Positions 47,423 through 58,280 of a stretch of DNA of 64,000 nucleotides are shown piece after piece. The notes beneath the pieces were generated by a model, which saw only the letters and a program-made list of their open reading frames with translations, searched no databases and had not been told where the DNA came from. How positions within the stretch are numbered: position 1 is the first letter of the stretch; each line of letters begins with the position of its first letter. Location of the stretch: positions 186,001 through 250,000 of the forward strand of contig JAHYIO010000030.1 of NCBI GenBank assembly GCA_020543525.1, given 5' to 3'. The position numbers were made by a program, and so were the translations under genes. The DNA is from Coriolopsis trogii. Lineage: Eukaryota > Basidiomycota > Agaricomycetes > Polyporales > Polyporaceae.

Positions 47423-50076
47423 ATGTCTTTTTCTGCTGAACAAACCTCACCGAATGCCCCCCGTATATCAGCCTCCTCACGAGGCTTCGTAGGCGGCGGC
47501 AACAACTTCAACACCTCCAAGGAGTCTCGCCAAGAGATACGGCAGGATCTACGTACCAACACTTTCTACGATTGTGAAAGTGTTCTCAATGGGATCATCA
47601 ACATTCCCGGCTCGCCTCAGAGTGACTCTGCCCTTGTGACCAAAATCCTAAACAAGGTCAAGGAGGACCATGACCATGATCTACAAGTCCTTCAAACCGT
47701 CTCGCGCCAAAATATCAAAACTGGTACTCTTTCCGGAAATGAGCTTGAGGGCTTGCTAGGAAAATATGAAGTTGATATGTATCCTCCCTTGGTACGCATG
47801 CTCCTCTATTTGGCCATGTGTAGTTCTGACACCATCTGCCTCAGGCAAGGATCTTTCGTTGTATCGAGAAAACATGTGCAGATGAGGGTCGCCCCAGGGT
47901 ATTCTTCCGGCAGTTGATCTGCTGTGGTACGCGCACACTTACAGCGAACGATCCCGTGTCCCCGACCTCGTTCAACAACTTGAAACCTGATTTTCCGCTT
48001 TACGATCTTCCTCCTCCGATGGCAGGTTCTAATACTGCTCTAACGGACATCGTGGACGTGGAGGAATTGAAGACCGCGGGGATTCCTATCCACTGGCGCC
48101 GTTGTGCCGCATTCCTCGAGGTCAAGCCTACTGCTAAACTTTCTCCCCGTCCCGCTAGAATCAATAGTATCCGCCGTTCAGCAACGGTCAAGGAAACCCT
48201 CATACAGGGAGCCGAATATGCCCGCACCATCCTTGCCTCTCGCCCTCTAGATTTGTTTGTCTACGGTATCTTCATCTGCGGAATGTCTCTTACAGTCGCC
48301 AGGTTTGATCGGCGATGTGTCATGCTTTCCACGGAGGTCAAGGACATCTCTGCTGACAAGGGTCTCCCAACGCTGATTCGAGTAGTGCTGGCCTTTATTT
48401 GGAATCTGTCGCCCGTAGCGCTTGGTGGGGACCCTACTGTTACTTTGCACCCCACCTCCAGGCCTTTTGACAAGAAAGCTCCATTCCATCGATACGTCAT
48501 CAGACAACATCCCGAATCCGGGTCGCAGGAGTGGATCACCTCTGGACCACCCATTTGGGTCTCCCACTCTCTCTTCGGTCGGGCCACCTCAGTCTGGCGC
48601 GTCACAAATGCCCATGGCGAGGCGGCGATCATGAAGGTTGCGTGGCGATCTCCGGGTCGCATGTCGGAGGGAGATGCCTATATGCGAATGCAGCAGGCCT
48701 TCGAGGGCAAGGTGCCTGAGGGATTGGCAACGGCCCGGACTAGTTTCGATGTGATCCTCCAGGGTGGTGTACCCCTTACCATCCACGCACTTCGTGGCGC
48801 CAATCAGTCGAACGACTCTCGACTGGGGGACGATGCGTCCCTGCATAGGATCGTGCTTGCCGACTATGGTAAGCCCCTGTGGGAATCCAGAGACACGAAA
48901 CAACTTGCGCAGGCACTTGAGTCAGCACGCAAAGGTATGTCAAAGGGTCGTCAAAGGGTTATGAGTTTGCATTTTGGCATAATGTGCGGCGCAATGTTCA
49001 CCGTTACCCTCTCTGCACAGGTCTTGACGCACTCCATGTAAAGGGAATCCTCCATCGGGATATCAGCGCCGGCAACATCTTAATCAAGGTCAAGCCTGTG
49101 TGCATCGTCACTGAGAAAGCTACTGCAAACTCTCCGAGAGTGCTGGATGTCGAGTCCAGAGAGGTCGAGCCAACCCAAGCCTTCATCACTGACTTCGAGT
49201 TCGCATCATTCCCTCACCAGGAGACGAAGACTGTTTCCAAGGCTTCCCCCGTCTACTACATCTCAGATTCACCTGATCCCGAGAGCCATCCCCTCGTTGT
49301 GGAAGGGCAAAAGAAGTTTGTATATCAAGACGCTATTGAGCCCATTCCGGAGAAGAAGCCTGGAGATATTTTCACGGTAAGGCTTGTCGCCACATGAGAG
49401 TACCTGTGTTCCCATCTCTCACAATTATTCGCAGGGCACTGCTATCTTTATGGCCGAGCAAGTACTTAGGGCGTGGGCCGGGAATCAGAACCGCAAGATC
49501 CCGCGCACCAAACATCATGACAGAGAGTCGTTTGTCTGGGTCATAGTCTGGTCGATATCCAGATACGTGAAAGATCGTTCGCCCTGTCTCCGGAAGAAGG
49601 AACCACAGGACGAGTTCGTGGCGCGCACGGCGGTTTACAACAATGCCCTGGAAGAACGCCTGAAGCTGTTCTCCGCACACGATGTTCAGGGATTGCTCGA
49701 CCAACGCAGCGGTCGTTACAAAGAAAATCTCGTAGACGAAGAGTGCTTCGAAGAGACGTATCATGGCGTATACTACCTCCTCAGGTACATCAAGGAAAGC
49801 CTCCGGGATGAGGCGCTTGTTATCCTTCTCAAAGGCTCATGGGCTTATCTCAAGGCCTCGTGCGATGCCCCTGCACCCGCCCCCGCCGACATTTTCGACG
49901 AAGACAGAGTTGACAAGTCTCGGAAGGCGGCTCGTACGGCACTTAAGGAAGCGGCACTCGAAGCGGCATGGGTCAAGTTCATGGATTGCCTGGAAGGGAC
50001 TGTACACTTGGCCGAAGGAGGCACTCGTGAGAGCTACCAGGCTCTCCGGGCGGCACGGGAGGCATCTCGACCTTGA
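47423..50076 (+). CDS. FunK1-type fungal protein kinase, complete
   Basis: Four exons, 47423-47791, 47845-48934, 49021-49376 and 49435-50076, give 2,457 nt and 818 residues. FunK1 kinases are an expanded, fungus-specific eukaryotic-kinase group. N-terminal residues 1-350 form the variable FunK1 N-region. The kinase starts near residue 360 (SLFGRATSVWRVT as degenerate glycine loop, AAIMKVAW with the ATP-binding Lys). ILHRDISAGNILI (residues about 495-507) is the catalytic loop, and FITDFEFAS (about 541) replaces DFG with DFE, which is normal for FunK1. TGTAIFMAEQVL and HHDRESFVWVIVW complete the C-lobe. All key residues are present, so activity is expected. The C-terminus is helical and ends in ASRP without an acidic tail. 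No signal peptide or membrane helix. It precedes segmental block II just as the C-lobe fragment at 35867 precedes block I. Confidence 0.9.
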
Positions 50077-51028
50077 GTGTAGCGATTTGTGTGCGAGAGT
50101 CCCGTAGCAATGCATATGACCCAAATATGATCAGTTCGCCGATTCTAGCACCATTGAGGTCGATGTAATACTCAACTTGCTGGTCCAAGCCAATGGCGTG
50201 GAAGCAGTGTTATCATAGCCTATTACGATTGCCGTGTTGCTCGTATCTGGCAGAGCTGTTATACCAATCGCGAGCCACTCGTCCCCTCCCTGGCAGGAGG
50301 CCGACGTCCGGCTCGTAGATGAGCAATAAGAGTGACTGTGTAATAGCGTGTACTTGAGTAATCAGCGCGATGCTCGTGAGGCACTCAATGGCCAAGCGCC
50401 GTTAGAAGGCAACCCTTTTGAAGACGGGACTCACCTGTATATTGGAAAGACAACGGAAGCCACACGTCGCATACATGGACTGGTTGAGACGAGTTAGCTG
50501 GTGTGGCTTTCTCAGCGGTGCGAGAGGCGCGGACATGTAGTTGGTGATCATGGCTCCGACCCAAATGCGAAAGTCTTGGACCAACATATTCCTAACATAC
50601 ATGCAGGCCATGGCCCAGTCACTCATGGCATATCGAGCAGGAGCGAGCGAAAGTTACGGCGGATAAGGGCATAAGCCGAAAAATCATTTGCCCTACAGCA
50701 GAAAATCCGCGAGGTACCGCTGCCGAGCAATTTTGAACCGAGTACAACCATATTGCACTACTGGCGCAACGAACTTCTAATGCAGGTGATGCGAGTTCAG
50801 ATGTTTCGACAGTTGAGCAGTATCCACGCACGTAGCAGGACTCACGAAGTGATCCGACAGTAAACAGTCCCGGACGCCCGTCCAGTCATGGACACGCAGC
50901 ATGCGTCGGCGTCGGCACAGCATAATAATCGCATATAATAGCACAAACACAGCAGATGCCTGATACACATGAAGAGAAGCAAGGTGGTACGGAAGCACCT
51001 CAAGACGATCACTATATGCGCCCCAACA
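50077..51028. other. spacer between FunK1 gene and block II gene
   Basis: About 0.95 kb. A minus-strand stretch directly after the kinase stop (about 50090-50188) reads VEYYIDLNGARIGEL, similar to the start of the shared domain of the 16496 gene (TEYYINFNGCNIG). It has no ATG and no continuation that I can join. Segmental block II begins near 50882. Otherwise nothing is recognised. Confidence 0.4.
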
Positions 51029-52133
51029 TCAGCCCGCATCACCCCAGATTGCGCAAAGACGAAAATCACTCACTCGGATCGTCCCATTTTCTCCGTTCGC
51101 ATGCCCGTTCGCATGCGCAGCCGCTGCTGCTGCTGCCGCCGCACCTCTCCCTCTCCCCCGGCCTCGTCCGCGCCCGCGCGCCCGACGAGGGGTACCCTGT
51201 CCCCTCCTAGCAGGCTCCGGAGGCTGCCCGTGCTCGACCGCGAACCCGTGGACAGCCTGAATGTGCTGCTGCGGGAGAGGTTCCGTAGGCACCTGCAGTG
51301 GCGGGACATGTACCATATGTGCCGGCGGCGGGGGCGGGATGTGTCCATGAGTGTGTCCGTGCCCGTGCCCGTGCCCGTGCGCGATTCCGTGTGGTGGAGG
51401 CGGGTAAGGGTGGGGATGTGCGTGTGCGTGCGTCAGAGGAGGAGCAGGATGCACTTGTGGCTGCGGGTGAATCGGGGGTTGCACGGGCGGTGGGGGAGTC
51501 GGTGGGCTCGCTTGGTGGATGGGCGCTGGGGGACCTTCTGTGCCACCGGGCGGGACGGGTACGGTGTAGGAGTAGTACTGGGGTGGAATCGGGTCTCGTT
51601 CGAGGTAGTGGAGGAGGGTGGGCTGTGCTGGGACGGCGATGTCGACGGCATCAAGCAGGAGACTACGTAGTGTAAGGGTTGTTGGTCGAGGAATGACCGA
51701 GAGAGAGAGAGTAGAATAACGTACTTGCACTCTTCCTGTAGTCGTTTGAACTTCTCGTCTGCGCGAGCCAGGAGGTGCTCCATCTCTGTGTGCCTCTTGT
51801 GTGCACGCTCAGGACTATGTTTCGCCACGCAACAATATGTCCACGCACCGCTGTCACTTTGTCGTATCTCTCTCTTAAGGACTGGAACCTGAACATCGTC
51901 AATCACCCCTCGCGAAATCGGTGGCCAGTCATCACGAACTTCTCCTTCTACCGAGGACCACGATGGGCAGACATTGATGGCTATGTATCGCTAGCTAAGA
52001 AAGCTGTCTTTGAGTTGACACAATGCGGAATGCTCACCTTGAGGCCGCTTGCAGAAGGACCTGGGGTATTGGAAGGGCCTGGTGGGGGCATATAAGTCGC
52101 CAAGCTTGATGATCTCGAGAGTTCGTCAGCCAT
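51029..52133 (-). CDS. coiled-coil, Pro/His-rich protein (possible INO80 subunit F-like), copy 2
   Basis: ATG at 52133 (MADELSRSSSLATYMPPPGP). It has the same exon plan as the 37659 gene: FQSLRERYDKVTA, RHTEMEHLLARADEKFKRLQ, EECNLLLDAVDIAVPAQP, a Pro/His region (HAHAHPHPYPPPP), Arg-Gly repeats, 9 Ala (11 in copy 1), HANGHANGENG and the stop near 51029. Coding differences are few. Two candidate donor sites that read GTTTCG and GTGAGG in copy 1 (around 38560) are ATTTCG and GCGAGG here (around 51915). One short upstream exon may therefore be spliced differently, or a GC-AG intron used. The INO80 subunit F assignment is a tentative impression from the coiled coil only. Confidence 0.58.
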
Positions 52134-52287
52134 CGAGTATACACTGACAGAGACGGTGAGGTGGGTGTGGAATTGCTTGCGTACTACAGAGAGTGAATGA
52201 GAGCCACTCCAAGACCAGACAAGCGAGAACGCCTCAGTGAGACTTCATAATATGAGCTATGAATATAATTTGTGTCCTATATTGTCA

Positions 52288-52358
52288 TCCGATATGGTGT
52301 AGTGGCTAACAGTATCGCCTCTCATGCGATAGCCCGGGGTTCGATTCCCCGTGTCGGA
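52288..52358 (+). tRNA. tRNA-Glu (anticodon CTC)
   Basis: 71 nt; differs from the 38945 copy at only two positions, both in or near the anticodon arm (AACAGTATCGCC; loop CTCTCAT). Anticodon CTC, acceptor TCCGATA/TGTCGGA and the T arm are intact. It sits at the equivalent place in block II. Confidence 0.95.
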
Positions 52359-52596
52359 ACTCCAGAATCTGCATGCATCCTTTTTGCGCAACTGCCGCAC
52401 AGGATGACACCACCAGAAGATACAGTATAAGACGGCTACTTCTATAGGCGGCCGCGGCGAATATATATTACAATGTACAAGCTTTGAGTATGCCAGTGAT
52501 GCTACATGCAACTTCGTCCCTTGACTACTGGACATTTCCACCCATGGTCCGTAAGGCCTGCCTACGAGAGACAACTCGACATCTTGGCATCAGACT

Positions 52597-53090
52597 TCAA
52601 ACATTCGACCGGATCTGCCCACCCATGGCGTCGTTGCCCACCGTGCCTCCGTTGTTCGTGAGTGAACCCTGCGCGTTGCGGGGTGGAAGAGGTGGCTGCG
52701 CTGTCGTAGTCGTCGATGGGGAAGATGCAGCGTGACTCCCGCCCTCCATACGGGCGATGCCTTCCTCTGTCTGCTGGCGGCCGACGTGAGCTTCAGGGTG
52801 GCCGCGGGTGTTCGTGCCCGTGGCAGAGTCGACAAAGTCCATCGCGTTCCCGCGGATGTTGTTGCCGATGCCTGTGTTCAAGATCAGTTATTGGTGTTGG
52901 GCAGGGAGGCAACGAGCGAGAGGCTGTTGACCTTGTACGGTCTCGAAGGCACCCCTGCTCGTGTTCGTGGTCAGAGCTTGTTCGCGAGCGAGGGAGCGTC
53001 CCATGGGAATGCTTACTTGACAGCGGTACCGAGGCCTCCACCGATAGATCCGCCACGAGTAGAGCCTCCGTTGGTCGAGTTGGTAGACAT
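52597..53090 (-). CDS. small hydrophilic fungal protein, family E, copy 2
   Basis: ATG at 53090, stop TGA at 52597, the same three-exon structure as the 39294 gene. MSTNSTNGGSTRGGSIGGG, GAFETVQ, GIGNNIRGNAMDFVDSATG, HPEAHVGRQQTEEGIARMEG and GGTVGNDAMGGQIRSNV are nearly identical to copy 1, whereas both introns differ at many positions. This pattern points to purifying selection on both copies. About 120 residues; function unknown. Confidence 0.72.
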
Positions 53091-53676
53091 GATTAGGGTA
53101 ATAGGGTATGCGTCGAGTGAATGTGCGGGTATTCAGGAAAATTTCAAGATGTGGCAGGATGGCGAGGAAGCAGTTTATATGTGACATGGTGGGGACGCAG
53201 GCTGTGCTGGTTGCTGCTCCACCGGAGTAATGACATAGTTGTGAGGCCATCTAGGCATGGGAGGTGGAGTTAGACAAGTTTAGTGGGTCGCACAACGGTG
53301 TATGACGTATACATGCGGGGGGGGAGATGCTGTGATCAAGGAGTCAGGCGTCTACAATACTGCATTCGGACACACTTGGGGACGGGCCGTATCCCGGCCG
53401 TACGAGGCGGCATGCAAGTTGATTGAAGGACCGAATAGGATGAGCGAGCTCTTTGAGAAAGCTGACTGAGACCCGAGAGGAGAAAACAATGAGGTAGGAA
53501 TATCTTCAGGCAGAGAGCGGCTGGTGAAGACTAGTGATACATGTCATTCATTATTCATGGCTGAAGTACAATTGGTATACACAACTCCGACGCCGGGACT
53601 CTGCTTTCCGTTGTGAAATCCGTATCCCTGCACGTTTCTGGACGCAACATTCTCAATGTACAGGAAAGCAGGCGGT
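53091..53676. other. promoter region of family E copy 2 and 3' flank of family F copy 2
   Basis: About 0.59 kb without a gene. It includes the TATA box noted separately and, near 53320, a G-run (nine G). Sequence next to 53676 differs strongly from block I. Confidence 0.45.
53174..53179 (-). promoter_or_regulatory. TATA box of family E copy 2
   Basis: TATAAA on the minus strand, 84 bp before the ATG at 53090; position conserved with block I. Confidence 0.65.
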
Positions 53677-54409
53677 TTAGGAGAGCTGCTTCGGTTCCCC
53701 TCCAAGCGCGTAACGGTCCGGAGCAGGCCCCGTCTCACTGCCCTGCTGCCGTGTCGCGAAGTCGCGGTTGTTCGACCCCCCGTAGCCCGCGCCAGCTTCG
53801 GGCGCACCGCGCCCGCCCGCCGAGTACTGCTGTTGATAGGGCGCCTCAGCAACCGCAGTCTCGGGACCACCGTTCCCGAACCCTGCAGACATGGCGCTCG
53901 ACGGTCCGAGGGCGTTCCCTTCCTGCGCGAGCGGCGCGTCGCCATACTCAGGGTTGGGCTGGTAGTGCGACTGCCACGAGTCGCGTTTCCCTGACCCAGC
54001 TGACGTTGTTGTGGCTGCGCCTGGTCCGCCGGTGAGCTTCGCCATACCGCTCTCAACCTCGTGGCGTCCTTGGTGAGTCTCGGTGTGCGGCGCTTTGCCT
54101 GTGTTAGTGGAGGAGTCGACGGCGTCCATGAAATGGCCGCGGAGGTTGTCTCCAAGACCTGAGAAGACCGAGGATCAGTACCGTTACGTGAGTGAGATGG
54201 TGATACTCCAAGGAAGCGAGACGAATTCAATACGCACCATGGACAACTTCGGTTGCTCCCCTGCGGCATCATATGGTACGTTAGCTATCACCACTCCAGT
54301 GAAAAGGGCTTGGAGTGCTGACATACCTTAGTTTCTGGCCCATAGTACTACCGCGCTGTTGCCCTGGGGCTGTTTCGATGTTATTCGCGTTACGTCCGAC
54401 GTTAGACAT
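53677..54409 (-). CDS. small hydrophilic fungal protein, family F, copy 2
   Basis: ATG at 54409, stop TAA at 53677. Exon 1 MSNVGRNANNIETAPGQQRG to KLR, tiny exon 2 GATEVVHG (donor GTGCGT), exon 3 GLGDNLRGHFMDAVDSSTNT, HTETHQGRHEVESGMAKLTG and the Gly/Gln-rich tail ending RYALGGEPKQLS. About 194 residues. Most differences from copy 1 are silent or conservative (L/V, R/H, E/A), and the introns are unlike. Both genes keep the tiny exon and the splice phases. Family and function as for copy 1: an unnamed, hydrophilic, probably disordered fungal protein related to family E. Confidence 0.74.
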
Positions 54410-55635
54410 GTTGTTGAAACGGCAATGACTGGATGCAAGTTAGAGGGTGTCTTGGTAGATCGCTTATGCGGGATATAAGATGTCCGTGGGCAACTCGTGT
54501 CAATGACGAGATGGTGGTGCGGTTGACAAGTGGGGCCGGTGTCGGAGCCTCTGACAGTCTCAGGGAAGATACGAAGTTGCGTACCTAGAACACGGTGCTG
54601 GACGGGGTTAGGGGTATGATGACATTGGGTGCAAGGTCGGCGCGCGCCATTCATGGCAATACCACAGTTGTGCCTGCATCGCGTTAGCTTCTTTCTCTTC
54701 CCGCTCTCTCCCCATACACACGCATGCGATTCAATGCTGGGTTTTGATTGTGGCATTGCCATCAGTCAATAAGCGTAAGGCAGAGAAGTCAGCGGCGCCA
54801 TTGCCCGTTGACGCCTTGAACTGTATCAGTTCCGAGTCCGAATGGTCCAGCGGTGAGTGATACACGCCTTCTTCATGAAATTGAGCTATCTCAGCGTTAT
54901 CGGTACTACAAATTCCATGACATACCGGAAGCGCACGCTCCACGAGCGGCGTCACTCCGGGCATAGTAGCTCACGCACCAGTTGCTGGTCAGTCTCAATG
55001 GCGTGGTCGTACCTCAGGCTCCTACTTCGCTCGCAGGTGTGAAATGTACAGTACGTACCAGATCATCGAGCACCAGGGTGCTTGAACATGTTCAACTTAC
55101 ACCATGTCTCGCGATCCTGGCGTTACTCAACGATGTCGCCTTCTCGCGCTTCTCTGATAGCAATTCCCGTATCTGCGCCCGAAGAAGGTCTCGTGGTTCA
55201 AAGCGTTCGTCGAGAACGCTGTCCTGGACCACTCTACGTCGCAATGCCCGAAGATAAGCGTCCCGGGCTCCGCGTCGCATCCTTTTCATGGATGTCTGTC
55301 AGAGGAGATAGCATATTAGTGCCTTGCGAGAAGCCGCGGAAGCACTTACGAAACGATACAAGTAGGGAGCTCTGAGCGACCGTAAGGCTCACGCCCAACG
55401 GACGCTGGAGCACTGCCAGCGGTTGCTCCCCACCTTTCCGTCGGAGACTCGGAGCCGCCCCTCCCTCATCTCCGCGTCTTCTTCTCCATGCACGTCGCCC
55501 CGAGCGACCGGACGGACGACAGCTGGACTACTTTCGACATATCCAGCCTAGCACGGATCCATCTCCTGATTCACCCTTTACAGAATGCCCTCATCGCGCT
55601 GATCTTTGTCGGCTGCGCTGAGCCACACCACACGG

Positions 55636-55643
55636 TATAAAAA
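55636..55643 (+). promoter_or_regulatory. possible TATA box of an unknown plus-strand transcript
   Basis: TATAAAAA lies about 240 bp before the near-identical core at 55876-56034. Block I has CATAAAA at the matching place (42180). It would point to a plus-strand transcript; no coding exon is certain. Confidence 0.35.
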
Positions 55644-55875
55644 CCCGCTGCTGTTGTATCGTGGAGACGCAGCATATCGCGGCTCTTGCAATCCCTATAC
55701 GCACAGCAGCGCACCGCCTATGATCGGACCTGCGCGCACACCGTTGAGCACAGAGTCCCGTATTAGAGGTGCGTGGGCTGCCGTGTTCTCTTTCACCACC
55801 TCCCCACATGACCTTCTCGTCTATCCACATTGTCTTAAACGACACAACGCACACGCTCGTCCGTGTCCACAACAG

Positions 55876-56034
55876 CCGGGTGCACCCCGTGCCGATGTCC
55901 TTGGGCACCACACACTCATGCCTCGCGAGGGCGCGCTCACTTGGGTGCGCATCGCTTGCTGAGTCGTGGCGGCCGCAAGGATTGGTACGGGCGAATCTAC
56001 CGGCTGCGGTGAACGCAGTGGCGACGTCGCGTCC
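55876..56034. repeat. near-identical core shared with 42416-42574
   Basis: Partner of the 42416-42574 element; see there. In both copies one plus frame ends GRKDWYGRIYRLR followed by TGA. Confidence 0.75.
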
Positions 56035-56834
56035 TCCCGTCCTCCCCGCGGCAATATCGCTGTCCTGTCAGACGGGTGGATAGCCCATTGGGGCTGACTC
56101 ACTGCGGTATTGAAGTAGTACGTACGTATTCTGCGCGGTCGCGCTGCTCGAACGTCTGGAGGTAGACATGGAGCGATGGACAGCACTTTCATTTCGGTGG
56201 AGCGAGGGTGAGTAGGACGTAATCAGCGTATGCCAAACACACCTTTGAGCCTCCTCTGGAGAAGTTCGGCTAGGCCTTGAAGGCCAGAAGTAGCTTCTTC
56301 AGGGATAGCGGCGCGTATAGTGCGGGATAGGGAAGAGAGAGACCCAGGCATGCAGGCCGTAGTGCTGCGTGCATGGATCATGGTGACAGACATAGTATTG
56401 TAGGCGCACGTCGATGTATCTATCGCCGGAATGAGATGAACGTCAGTCAAATTGCGATATGAGGGAAATGACAGGCTTAACGCTTAGGCGGTATCTCCTC
56501 GCAATCTCCCAAGAGGAGGCGCACGAGTGTCAGGAGGCTGTCAAGGAACTGTAACTGCAATTGAGTAGACGAGAATTGTGGGGATTCTTCCTCCTGCAGG
56601 GTTCAGGCCTGGATGTTCTCCGAATCAGTCGGGCAAGGAGTGAGGTGGAGATTGGGAGGTGGACCTGAACTTCTTTGCAAGGGTTAACTACGTGCCGCTG
56701 CAGCGTTTCGGACGTCTTATAGTTCCCAGAGCTGTTGGTCATGGTCATGAGGCTCGGATGTCGAGTGGCGGCCCAACAGCTGTCCACTGATCTCCTCGCA
56801 ATCGCCACCAGTTATATGGGCGATTGGGTTGCGA

Positions 56835-58280
56835 TGAGGACGTCCTGTAAATGACAATGTCGAACGGGTAGGGGCCAGGCTGGCTTGCTGCGTCGGCAGC
56901 ACCACAGCCGTACGCCTTCCAAACGGCATGTCGTCAAAGTCGCCTCGATCGGTTGGCCCAGCTTCTGAGAGTCCGGCCAGGGCTGCCGACAAGCAGGTTG
57001 GTACCTGTTGGTACCGTTATGATATGACTGCGATATGGAGCAGGTTGAGACAGCGCATAGCGAACCTCGACAGCAATATGCCTGATAACTCACGAGTGCC
57101 CAGATGCGACAGCGAGGACGAGACGTACCCGCTGCAGCATCCAGCGAGACAGGTTGTATCAAGTTCGGTAGAGAGTGTGCAGCAGAAGCTTCGTACGGGT
57201 CCTCCGCTAGAATGATGATGCGCGCTGCTAATGGGAGTCTAGGCAGACCGAATGTGGCACGGGTTTGGCAGTACACGAAGCGCATCGTCCGTGCCCGCAG
57301 AGGGGTCAGTGGAGAAGCGCACTTACGTTCCGGATGTGAAGCGTCCAGTAAACCAGAGAACTTCAGATTGATGGTCGCGTACAGGCACATCGATTCAGTC
57401 CCCTTAGGGCCTGACAGCATGCGGCTATCCATGTCAGCTGTACAAGAATTACAACAACCTGTCAGACAGCCATAAGCTTTGATGTTGCTTCGTGTGCCAC
57501 ACACCGTGCGCCATGAAGTAGGTTCATTGTTACCAGGTTCAGTGTGCATCTGCGCGTGCCGGAGGATGGTACCCAGTGCAGAGACTATGGAATGGGACTA
57601 GCCTAGCGGCCAGTGACCATCGTAACTGCACAAATGAGTTATTCTCTGGAGCTCGACTTGATCAGCACAGATGACAACTCGGAGCCAAGTTTCTGGGTTT
57701 CTCTCAATAGATTAATCTCTTGGGCGAGGAGGTGAGATAGCTCCCACTTACCTATAACACACTCTGAGCTGTCAGGCGCATTTGACGTTGGACGGACGAG
57801 TCGCAGGAGACGAATAGCATGATCTCTTCCTCGCGCTGACTCACGGCGTTAAAACTGGTATCTCTTGGACATTCTGTTTCAAGAATAAATGGGGAAGAAG
57901 ACGATGTATTTTGATGGAGTTTTGAGTACGCTGAAGGCAAGGGATGCGTAAGGATGTGGTCGCGAACTGTGACAAGGGCCATGGCTGCCATCCGCGCTTC
58001 AGACGGAAGCGCCGCGAGACGCCCGTGCAGTCATTCGAGCGGAGCCGATAGAGGTCATACGCGGAACCGCGGTCTCAAATCGAAGCGGAGCTCAAAATAC
58101 TGCCACACCCGAGTGCAGCCTTGTCGCCCACGCCCTACCCATCGTCCTCAAGCCGACACACAGCAAGCCGACGTCAAGACTCCAATCAACGACAATGGTG
58201 AGCATACACACGTCCCCGACGCACGCCCTGTCGCATATGGAGCAATGGAGGATCCTGCCAGAGTGATCAATATGGGATGG
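56835..58280. other. no firm gene; possible minus-strand exons at 56.7-57.5 kb
   Basis: Minus-strand open stretches at 56717-56992 and 56812-57549 have plausible GT donors (GTACGT, GTGAGT) but no recognised domain. A 155-codon plus frame at 57954-58421 is Arg/His-rich without motif. The last few hundred bases should hold the eL8 promoter. Confidence 0.35.

Larger units (their letters stand above)
50882..56834. repeat. segmental duplication, block II (with 37515-43328)
   Basis: Partner of block I with the same order and orientation, 13.4 kb downstream, about 5.95 kb long. It ends after ATATGGGCGATTG at 56834, where block I switches to GCN2 DNA. Confidence 0.88.
54410..56834. other. downstream part of segmental block II, no firm gene
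   Basis: About 2.4 kb colinear with 40994-43328. A minus-strand frame near 55092-55289 (MKRMRRGARDAYLRALRRRV) is open for 65 codons but shifted by one base in block I. The long frame seen in block I at 42115-43032 is interrupted here. The sequence 55876-56034 is the near-identical core. No protein family was recognised. Confidence 0.45.
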
